A stretch of 64,000 bases of DNA from Tilletiopsis washingtonensis. Lineage: Eukaryota > Basidiomycota > Exobasidiomycetes > Entylomatales. The notes under the pieces were generated by a model, which was not told the DNA's origin, ran no database searches, and was given only the letters and a program-made list of their open reading frames with translations. Within the stretch, counting starts at the first letter, position 1; every line of letters begins with the position of its first letter. Of this stretch, positions 56,076 to 64,000 are shown piece by piece. Both the position numbers and the translations under genes were made by a program. The DNA lies in the NCBI RefSeq assembly GCF_003144115.1, contig NW_020312002.1, forward strand, positions 476,859-540,858. The letters are read 5' to 3'.

Positions 56076-58315
56076 ATGCCGCGCCGCCGCGCCGACGTCG
56101 CGCTGCGCAGCGAGCCCGGCCCCTCGTCGGCACCGGCGCTCGAGCGCCGCACCATCGCCCGCGGCGCACGCATCGTGCTGCGCCCCGGCTTCGCCAACGG
56201 CCAGCTGCAGTATGCCGCGCCCATCGTGCTCGGCGACCAGAGCTTCTATGTGCAGCTCGACACGGGCAGCAGTGACTTGGTGCGTAGATGCCAGATGAGC
56301 GCAGGGTGCCAGGATGGGCTGGCAACTCGCGACGCTCTCCGACAGCCTGCGAGCAAGGCCCGACGCGAGGTCTGGAGCGCGCGCTGAAGGAGGTGGATGC
56401 GTGCAGCGCCAGGCCGATGAGGTGGCATCTCGTTGCTTATGACGACTGACACGCCTGCGCAGTGGGTCGCCTCGACGGCGTGCAACACCGCCAGCTGCCG
56501 GCCAAAGACTGGCAATGTGCCACGCTACAATGCTGGAACCAGCACAGCGCAGCGCACGGTGCGTGCTGCTGGCCTGGCCTCGCCCGCTGCCTGCTCACGC
56601 GCATCCGCAGAACCGCGATCTCTCCATCACCTACCTGGCAGGCAGCGCCGCTGGCCCCATCCTCACGACCAACACCAACTTTGGCGGCGCGAGTGTCTCG
56701 CACCAGGCCTTTGCGGCTGCGAGCGACGTGCAGTCGCAGCAGCTGGCGTCGATGGGCGTCAGCGGCGTCCTCGGCCTGGCGTTGCCCGCCAACAGTCTGA
56801 TCCAGGAGACGCTGGAGGGCGCGGGTCCGTCGAACCGCAACAACAGCCAGACGGACCCGAGCATGACGGGCAACATCTTGCCGGGGCTGTGGAACAACAC
56901 GATCGCCGGATCACGGTGAGCGGCATGCCTTGCGGCAGACAGCACTGGCGCTGACGCTCCCGCAAAGATACTTCAGCATCGGCTTGCAACGACTGCCGTC
57001 CGACGGCGGCAACGGCGAGTCGTCGCTGACGTTTGGCGGCGTGGACCAGGCGTACATGTCGACGCCGGCGCAGTTCTCGTGGCAGGCCGCGACCGCAGAC
57101 GGCGACGGCGTGACGCGCAAGTGGACGAGTCTGCTGACGCAGCTGCTCGTCACTGTCAACGGCACCGACGTGCCCATCACCACGCCGGCGCTGAGCGGCG
57201 CATTTCCTAAGGCCATCTGGGACACGGGCGCGTCGTTCAACTACGCCACGCCCGCGATTCTCAACGCGCTCTACGGCGCCTATGGCATCGGTCCGTCGAA
57301 CGATGGCAGCCGCGGCTACTACGTGCCCTGCGATCTGCTCATTCAGATCACGCTTGTGATCAATGGCCGCTCGCTCTGGACGCACCCGCTGGACAACAAC
57401 CTGCGCGGCGGGCAGGGCCCCGGCGCCAGCTCCAGCGGCTGCTTCGCCAGCTTTCAGCCGCTGCTCTCGGACAATCCGCCGGCCGACCTGGTGCTTGGCG
57501 CGCCGTTCATGCGCAGCGTGCCGACAGCCTACAGCTGCGACTCCATCCTGGAGAATCCGCCGCCGGGCGTCGCCACGACGCCGTGCGACCGGCCACAGAT
57601 CGGCGTCTTCTCGCCGTACGAGAACGACACGTCGCGCGCGGCGGCGCGCGACCAGTTCCACCAGGTGCGCGTGCTGGGCCGCAGCCTCGGCGACGACTCG
57701 AAGATCGAGGCCGGCGTCGGCCTCAACAACACCGACGAGGCTGCTGGCCGCGGCCTCAGCTCGGGCGCACGCATTGCCATCGGCGTCGTGTGCGGCCTCG
57801 TGGCCATCCTCTTCGTCATGGCCGCCGTCGTGCTCTTCTACAAGCGGCGACGCGCCCGCAGGAACGCCCTCGCTGGAGGTCGGCCCGGCGAAAAGGAGGC
57901 GGACGACCCGTTCCTCACGGCGCCAAACGTCTCGGCCAAGGAGCGTGCGGCGCAGCGCGAGCTGCTCATCCTCAATGGCCGCCTGCCCGAAGAGGTCATT
58001 GGTCCCGCCGACGACCAAGGCAACGGGCTCGCGGCGCCCACAGCCGACTGGGACACGGGCTCCAAGGGGTACTGGGAGGCGCGTGCCGTGGCCAACGACT
58101 GGAAGCGGCGCATGAAGGACGAGGAGGACGCCGCGGCGGGCGTCACGGGCCTGGCGGGCAACCGCGGCAGCGGCTCGTCGCATGCCTCCAACTCCAGCGC
58201 GCGCCGCCCGAGCATCGCGCGCATGAAGTCGGGCGAGGAGGAGTACGAGATGTCCGACGCCGGCAGCACCGCGGCGCTGCAGGGCATCTCGCGCCGACCC
58301 GACGACCACCTCTAG
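56076..58315 (+). CDS. Membrane-anchored pepsin-type aspartyl protease
   Basis: Exons 56076-56279, 56463-56558, 56611-56915 and 56968-58315; 650 residues. Both catalytic motifs are present: QLDTGSSDLWVAS, rebuilt by the first splice, and AIWDTGASFNYATP. The lobes also show NILPGLWNN and VLGAPFMRS. After the protease domain a single membrane helix (IAIGVVCGLVAILFVMAAVV) is followed by a basic stop-transfer KRRRARR and a ~150-residue cytosolic tail rich in Asp/Glu/Ser. Such anchored fungal proteases act at the cell surface or vacuole. No signal peptide follows the chosen ATG; an in-frame hydrophobic stretch just upstream lacks an ATG, so a further 5' exon may be missing. The gene lies 207 bp from the downstream Fanzor gene on the same strand. 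Confidence 0.87.
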
Positions 58316-58522
58316 TTCCTGTGCCCCCTACTTCCACTTTCTCGCTCTCTCTCTTGCTGTACTCTTGTCTCTCTCTCTCCATCGTTACCATCTATACTCT
58401 GCTGAGACGTGTACGCCCGGAATGTGGCCAGATTCAGCTGCCCATCGAGCGAAAGCAGTGCCACCGCACGCATCTGGCTGAGCAGTGTGACCTCCCGCCC
58501 GTAGAGTGCCACAGCATCACGC
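58316..58522. other. Short gap between protease stop and Fanzor start
   Basis: 207 bp: first a T/C-rich stretch (ctctctctcttgctgtactcttg) that could end the protease transcript, then mixed sequence with an in-frame stop at 58502 just before the Fanzor ATG. No inverted repeat matching the sequence beyond the Fanzor gene was seen. Confidence 0.4.
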
Positions 58523-59868
58523 ATGCTGAAGCACGGCTCGTCGGCGGTCTCGTGGGCGCGACGGAACTCGACGGCGGCAGGACTGGCCGAGTCGGACACC
58601 CACGTTGCGATCGCGCACTCGCGAGCGCGGACGTATCGAGGCGTCTTGCAGCGTGCGAGCAGGCCAATGCCGCCCGACGCCACGCTCTCGCTGCGCGTGA
58701 ACATTGCGCAATGGTCGATGAAGAGCGCCGAGGCCACGGCCGCCGGACGCCCAGTGCACTACGTGGGCATGGACCCCGGGATCAACAACGTGATCACGGC
58801 GGCGCGCGTCTTTGACCTCAAGGAGGGCACGCTGTACACGCTGCCCGGTCAGCAGACGCACCCGGACGGCCGCAAGCCCATCACAGACGCAGAGCGCCAG
58901 GACGCCGGGCTGCCGGCGCTCGACCCGAGCAAGAACGGCCGCACGACGCGCGACCCGCTCTTCCGTGCAACTCAGGCGGACACGGAGGAGTACGGGCGCA
59001 TCCAAGCCATCGCACTCACCAAGGGCACGCTCGACGAAGAAGCCAACCGGATCAGCGCCAAGATCCAGATGCTCGAGGCAGAGCACGAGCTGCCCGACAC
59101 GGCGGATCCCGGCACGCGCGAGCGACACAAGGCGGCGTTCAACCAGCGGCCCGATGTCAGCGCACTGCGCGACCTGCGGATGGTGGTGCAGGTGCGGCAG
59201 CGCAACCTTGCCGTCATGGCCATTCTCGAGTGGCTGCTGATGCGCGAGGGCGGAGTGATGGCGGAACGCCATCAGGGATGGAGCAGGGACGGCGCGCTGG
59301 TGGTGGTCAACATTGGCAACTGGCAGTGAGTCTAGCGCGCGCGGTGTTGCCTGCTGCCGCTGACCATCCTGCAGGTCCGTCAGGCGCGTCGGACTCCCGG
59401 CGCAGTGCAGCAGCGAGATTCTGCGGCGGTGCACGGCGCTCACCGAGATCCACGGCCTCCCCATCGTGTGGCGCCTGCAGGACGAGTACCTCACATCGTC
59501 GGTGTGCCCGGCCGGCTGCCTCTCAAAGGACGGCGCGCGCGTTGACGGCAAGGCTAATCCGCAGGGCACGTCTCAGCGGGTGGCGGCGCTGCGCAAGTGC
59601 TATGGCAACACTCCGTGAGTCGCCACTGGCATCCTTGCATCAAGTGCTGTGCTGACTCCTCCTTAGCCTGCGCGACGTCAAGTACTGCCCCTGCTGCGAC
59701 CGCGTCTTTGCGCGAGACGTGCTGGGCGCGCTCAACATCCGAGCTGCGGGCATGCACGAGCTGGCGTACAACACAGGGGCCTGGAGGCTGCGCAGAGCAG
59801 AGTCGGAGAGCATAGCGGCGCCTGCACCCCACACGGGGCGAGGCACGCGTGCCGCCGCTGGCTCGTAG
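58523..59868 (+). CDS. Fanzor-type RuvC nuclease (eukaryotic TnpB relative)
   Basis: Exons 58523-59325, 59375-59614 and 59667-59868 (introns 49 and 52 nt); 414 residues. Fanzors are eukaryotic relatives of transposon TnpB, and characterised ones are RNA-guided DNA nucleases. The split RuvC site is complete: motif I VGMDPGINNVIT (Asp84), motif II LQDEYLTSSVCP (Glu305) and motif III FARDVLGALNI (Asp365). Before motif II stands VVVNIGNWQSVRRVG, the usual Fanzor G-N block. Zinc-finger-like cysteines are CPAGC and YCPCC, the first pair spaced by three rather than two. Residues 100-260 are helical. The N-terminus before motif I is only ~83 residues, far shorter than in TnpB or known Fanzors, so the protein may be truncated or its upstream exons unrecognised. 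GC-ending codons match host genes. Confidence 0.85.
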
Positions 59869-59880
59869 TGAAGACCTACA

Positions 59881-59932
59881 GTTTGTGCATAAACCCACGA
59901 ACCTGGGCGGTTCTTGCAAGGTTTCGGCAAAC
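59881..59932 (+). ncRNA. Candidate guide-RNA scaffold: three small hairpins after the Fanzor stop
   Basis: The 143-bp gap after the Fanzor stop contains three short perfect stems in a row: GTTT-gtgcat-AAAC (59881-59894), GAACC-tgggc-GGTTC (59899-59913) and GTTT-cggc-AAAC (59921-59932). The stretch is less GC-rich than its surroundings. In known TnpB and Fanzor loci the guide RNA comes from non-coding sequence next to the 3' end of the gene, so position and structure fit. Stems are only 4-5 bp, so chance or a 3'-UTR signal for either convergent gene remains possible. Confidence 0.35.
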
Positions 59933-60011
59933 TTCGGTTGACGGGCCTGTGTGGGAACGACACCCCAATCAGAGACGCCATGTACATTGAGCATCAGCAA
60001 CCAGCCACCCC

Positions 60012-61933
60012 TCAGATGTCCTCCGCGGCAAGCTCCAGTTGCGGGCCGTACGGCTTGACGTTGAAGAAGCTCTGGTCAAACCAGTTGACGCGGACTGCAG
60101 AAGGGCGTCAGGTCCAAGGCCGCGCCGACCGGCTGCGCGCGTCACTCACCGTAGCCGTCCTCGCCGCCGCTGGCAAAGCACTTGCCGCTGGGGTGCACAA
60201 TGATGGAGTGGATGGGGCCGAAATGTTGTCCGATCGTCGCTGCGCGCAGGAGCGGGTCAGCAACGGCACGACTGACAGCAAAGCGGCGCAGCAAGACGCA
60301 CAGCACTCCTCCTCGAACACCTTGTGCCAGAAGCGCGCCTCGAAGCGGCCCTGCCGTGCCGACGTCGTCGTGACGTTCATGGCATCCTGGCCGCCGCCAA
60401 TGATGACGTATGGCCGCGTCGGGTGGATGGCGGCGCTGTTCAGAGGCGTGGCGGTGGTGTACGTCTTGAGAATCGAGAGCGATTTTGTGTCGATGAGCTG
60501 CGCGTGCGGATGTGTCAGTAAAGATGAGAGCACAGGGCTGGCAATGTGCGGCGCCCAAGAGCAGCATAGGCTCGTCCAGACGCAAGCCGACGGCTGTCCC
60601 GCAGCCGCGCGGATGCGCTCGGCGTGGCCCAGAGAGCACCATCCGCTGCTGCGCGCACGCAAAGGGCGGTCACAGCCCTTCCCGCACGAAACCCTGCAGC
60701 CCAGACCCCGCGCGCGCAGCCATGCAGCACTCACCTTGCTCGTCTTGTCCTTCGAGCTGGTGATGCAGTACGTCTTGTCTGCGCTCATCTGCAGGTCCGT
60801 GACAATGTGGTCGGGGTGGGCCATGACGCTGTTCTCCTCCAGCTCAGCGTCGACACCGCTCTCCGGCTCCTTCTCGTCGTGGTAGTAGAGCGCCACCTTG
60901 CCGTTGTCGTGGCCCGTGACGATGTACTGGTCCGCCGGTGCCCAGGCAGCGACAGTGGCCTTGGGGCCCGAGAAGGTAATGACGCGCAGCGGCTCGCGGC
61001 TCTGCGTCGTCCACGACGCCGGGTCGCGGTTGATGCGGAAGACCTGCAGCGTGCCGCGGAAGCCCATGCGCTGCTCGGTGATGGCCAGCACCTGCGTGCC
61101 GTCCTCGGAGAAGGCGACGCGCTTGACGGCCGTGTCGAACTCCCACGTGAAGATGCACTTGCCCGACGCCACCTCGTACAGCTTCATCTGGTTCGCCGCG
61201 GAGCCCGTGATGAGCAGCGACGACGTGTCTGTGCGCACTGGCGTCAGCCGCTGTGGGATGCGGAAGTGCAGCGTCGCGACAGCCCGCCCTCTCGCACGCC
61301 ACCTCTACTATCCTCGCGCGCGCTGTTGCCCTGCGTGCCAACGCGCATCTCTCTCTGTGTGCCTTGCCAGCTCCTCTCCAGAACGACGAGAATTGAGCAC
61401 GGGCGCCGCTGTGTGCTACCTCGCCTGCGTCTCGGAGCGCGCGCGCCTGTATGCGCAGCTGGACGAGCGAGCCGCAGTACTGCACCTTTCACTTGCGCCT
61501 GTCACTCCCTGCTCAGGCTGCACCCCTCCAGCTGCCCAACAGCGCTCATCGACAGCTTCGCCAGCGCACACTCCGTGCCCTCTGCGCCACTCCGCTGCTC
61601 TGCCGCTCTGCTATGCACGCCACTCTCGCGCAACGCTGCCGTCTGCCCCACCCCCGCCTGCCGCCCACTCACGGTCCGGGTCGATGCTCCAGACACTGCC
61701 GTTGTTGCCCTCGTACGTGCCGAGGCGCTCGCCGTTGTGCGAGTACCACACATTGACGACGTTGTCCTTGCTGCAGGAGAAGAGCAGGTCGCCCTCGCGG
61801 TTGAACTTGATCTGGTTGAGCGCACGCTCGTGGCCCGAGAGAAGGAGCGGACGCTGCGGGGCAAGCAGGAGCGGCAGCGTCAGCAGTGCTGCGGCAGTGT
61901 GGTGCGCAGCAGGTGCCGCGATGCGCTCACCAT
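60012..61933 (-). CDS. TIF34: Translation initiation factor eIF3 subunit i (WD40 protein, Tif34)
   Basis: Exons 61933-61931, 61853-61673, 61228-60735, 60497-60302, 60239-60150 and 60094-60012; 348 residues, normal for eIF3i. It is a seven-bladed WD40 propeller that joins eIF3b and eIF3g in the eIF3 complex. Exon 1 is the ATG alone; the splice gives [19 protein letters not shown], the standard N-terminus. Repeats include [89 protein letters not shown] and [20 protein letters not shown]. Introns of 444 and 237 nt interrupt the gene beside short ones (55-77 nt). It converges on the Fanzor gene and diverges from the PP2C gene. Confidence 0.93.
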
Positions 61934-62996
61934 GATGAGAGGAGACGCAGGGAAAGGGGTGGTGGTGTGCAGCAGCCCGGCGCTGCCCTGTCCGGCCCGC
62001 CAGGCGTGCGAAGCTCGGCGTGACGGCGGAGCGCCGCTCTCTCTGCCAGACGCGCTGTCCACGCTTTCGGCCGCACAAAGCCAGCCCGGCTCAGTCACGT
62101 GACGCAGCGCCCTTTTCGTCGCCAATCGCTCCACCTCGCAGCCAGCATGGGCCAGGCGGGTGATCGGCAGCATCGTCCCTGCAGATCATCTCAGGCCTGC
62201 ATCTGTTGCTGCGTCTGAGCATGGCCCCGCCATGGCGAGCTCGGTGCTGAGCGTGGCGCGGAGGCGCGTGACCACGGCGCGCGGCGAGGACGATCTCTCC
62301 GGCCGCCGCGCAGCCCCGCGCCGGCGCGGCCGGTCTGGGCCCTGCGTCTGTCTGCCGGAGATGCTGCTGCTGAGCGACATGCTTGATGCGCTGCTTCCTG
62401 CGCATGCAGAGCGAGCTGTATCAGCGGGCAGGCTGTTGCTGCGTCTGCATGCAGAGGCAGAGCGGCCGCCTTTGCGCGCGGCGAGGGCGCGCGTCACCGC
62501 CTTCGCCTCCGCTGCGCCACGCCGCGCGGCCCGTCGGCGAGCGGCAGGCAGGCGCAGGCAGACAGCCTCGCCGGGCAGACGCAGCAGCGCAGCAGAGGCA
62601 GCGCCACGCACGCACGCGGCCGCCGGGCGGCACACTCAACGTCTGCTGGCCGAGCATCGCCCGTCCTTCTCCTCCTCCACCCTCGCCGCTGCCACCTGCT
62701 CCTGCGGCCCTCGTCTGACTGCACTTCCTTGCGTCTTGCGTCTCTAGCCTCTCCGCTCCTCCACGCCGGCCGTTCTCCGCTTGCGCGCGCACTCGTCCGT
62801 CCGTCTTGCACGTCGCACTCTCATACCCTTCGTGCACCCATCCAAGCTCAAGCTCGCCTCGACTTGCTTCTATCTCCCGACCTCGCTTCTTGGCTATCTT
62901 GCTAGACCGCCTGCCTTGTCCTCTCGAGAGACAGCGCCAGCGCCCGACTTCCGCTCCCTCTTTTCTCGCCGCCTCGCGCCGCGCACCTGACTCATC
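61934..62996. other. Divergent intergenic region, eIF3i and PP2C
   Basis: About 1.06 kb between start codons. The last ~250 bp before the PP2C start is rich in CTC/CTT (tcctctcgagagacagc; ctccctcttttctcgcc), typical of a fungal promoter and leader. No gene or repeat family was recognised. Confidence 0.5.
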
Positions 62997-64000
62997 ATGG
63001 GTCAGACTCTCAGCGAGCCCGTCATCGACAAGGTGCGCATGTCGCCGCTGCTCGCTCGCTGGTCGGCTGTCGTCTGGGCTGTAGACCGTGGGCAGGTGCA
63101 GGATGCTGCGTGGCGCGCGCGCGCGCTTGAAGCCCGGGGATGGAGGACGATAAGGTGGAAGCTGTCGAGCTGCGAAGGGAGCGTGGTGGACAGTCCCGTC
63201 AGCTGACGCTGCGGCGCACTGTCAAGAGCAAAGGCTGCATTGCTGCGCAGCGGGCGCCGTCGCATGCATGCTCAGTCGTTCGGCACCGAGCCTGCGGGCA
63301 TGCGCACACCTCAGGGTGCATCTGGGCCTGCCTCCGGGCACTCTATCGCCGAGGCAGGTGAAGTGCAGCGGGGCACAGGTGGTGTTCGTGGCACACACTG
63401 TGACTCCTCGTGCACATGATGTTGCGAGAGGACTGCGCGCGCGGAGGTTGGGACGGGCTGTGCTGCCGAGCGCTGCCGGCAAAATGCCTGTACCGACCGC
63501 CTGTATGCTGACCCTTGCTCCACTCTGCAGCACACTTCGGCTGGCGAAGATGACACACTCGTGTACGGTGTCTCGGAGATGCAGGGATGGCGCATCAGTA
63601 CGTCTTTCGCAGCTCCGCACAGATGAGGCAGTGCTGAGCTGCTCGCGCGCGCAGGCATGGAGGATGCGCACGCAACCATTCTCTCGCTCGACGCAGCCAA
63701 GACTGGCGACGAGAAGGCGAGCTTCTTCGCCGTGTACGACGGCCACGGCGGCTCCAACGTGGCCAAGTTCAGCGGCGAGACGGTGCACACGCGCCTCGCG
63801 GCCACGGAAGAGTACCGGCGCGGCGAGTACGAGGCGGCGCTGAAGCGTGCCTTCCTCGGCACGGACGAGGACCTGCGCGCGAGTGAGTTGCGCGCGCGCT
63901 GAAGCCGCAGCTGTTCGCGGATGACGGCTCATCATGCTCGTGGCGCAGACGCAGAGTTTGCCAACGACCCCTCGGGCTGCACGGCTGTGGCCGCCCTGCT
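62997..64000 (+). CDS. PP2C-family protein phosphatase, Ptc2/Ptc3 type (3' end outside window)
   Basis: Exons 62997-63032, 63531-63597, 63655-63882 and 63949 to the window edge; 127 residues visible. PP2Cs are Mn/Mg-dependent Ser/Thr phosphatases; Ptc2/3 act on MAPK, checkpoint and CDK substrates. The start MGQTLSEPVIDK is a typical N-myristoylation site of this class. Splice 2 and 3 rebuild YGVSEMQGWRISMEDAHATI, the first metal-binding motif, followed by FFAVYDGHGGSNVAKF with the key Asp and Gly-Gly, and NAEFANDPSGCTAVAALL at the edge. Exon 1 codes only 12 residues and is followed by a 498-nt intron, unlike the 57- and 66-nt ones after it. Confidence 0.9.

Noticed and set aside
58312-58737. 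Minus-strand frame of 141 codons across the Fanzor start that looks mildly protein-like
   Set aside because: The opposite + frame has strong GC-ending codon bias and leads into RuvC motif I; the minus frame has no domain or good start context.
58316-60011. Terminal inverted repeats or target-site duplication flanking the Fanzor gene
   Set aside because: Comparing both flanks by eye showed no matching inverted or direct repeats; element ends cannot be claimed.
1-64000. tRNA, rRNA, CRISPR, telomeric repeats and retroelements
   Set aside because: No tRNA box pair, rRNA-like sequence, spaced repeat array, telomere repeat or reverse-transcriptase/integrase motif was seen in either strand.

Overview
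The window is nuclear DNA of a GC-rich fungus. By eye it is about two-thirds G+C. Genes carry many short introns (mostly 49-77 nt, GTGAGT/GTGCGT donors, CAG/TAG acceptors), strong GC-ending codon bias, and gene types typical of basidiomycetes. The overall style suggests Ustilaginomycotina (smut relatives and allied yeasts), but that placement is inference, not shown. All gene models were spliced by hand from the sequence; exon junctions were accepted only where the reading frame and family motifs continued across them.

Layout. (i) 1-8.5 kb is gene-poor, with three genes for secreted proteins: a cysteine-rich DUF7029-type protein (cut by the left edge), a 281-residue secreted protein of unknown function, and a secreted protein with two related Cys-rich units. 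(ii) 9.9-29.7 kb is dense and housekeeping: SET2 histone methyltransferase, REV1 translesion polymerase, the 24-kDa complex I subunit, TIM8, an acidic SANT-like nuclear protein, a Cla4-type PAK kinase, a Gfo/Idh/MocA oxidoreductase and a small Tma17-like coiled-coil protein. (iii) 30.7-45.7 kb holds endosulfine (Igo1-like), ATG5, an F-box/UIM protein like Ufo1, a bZIP factor, a membrane-anchored carboxylesterase and an HDHD2-like HAD phosphatase. (iv) 45.8-52.8 kb is one very large Far1/Ste5-like RING-PH-VWA scaffold. (v) 56.1-64 kb holds a membrane aspartyl protease, a Fanzor-type (TnpB-related) RuvC nuclease, eIF3i and the 5' part of a PP2C phosphatase.

Functional links. Several genes act in signalling that couples mating, nutrition and the cell cycle: the Far1/Ste5-like scaffold, Cla4, endosulfine (substrate of Greatwall/Rim15 kinases), the PP2C and the SCF-type F-box protein. 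Two mitochondrial genes (complex I subunit and TIM8) share a 268-bp divergent promoter. Convergent neighbours are packed 107-272 bp apart in the dense part.

The most unusual item is the Fanzor gene at 58.5-59.9 kb. It has an intact RuvC triad and zinc-finger cysteines, a short N-terminus, and three small hairpins in the gap just after its stop codon that could belong to a guide RNA. No tRNA, rRNA, CRISPR array, telomere or recognisable retroelement was seen.
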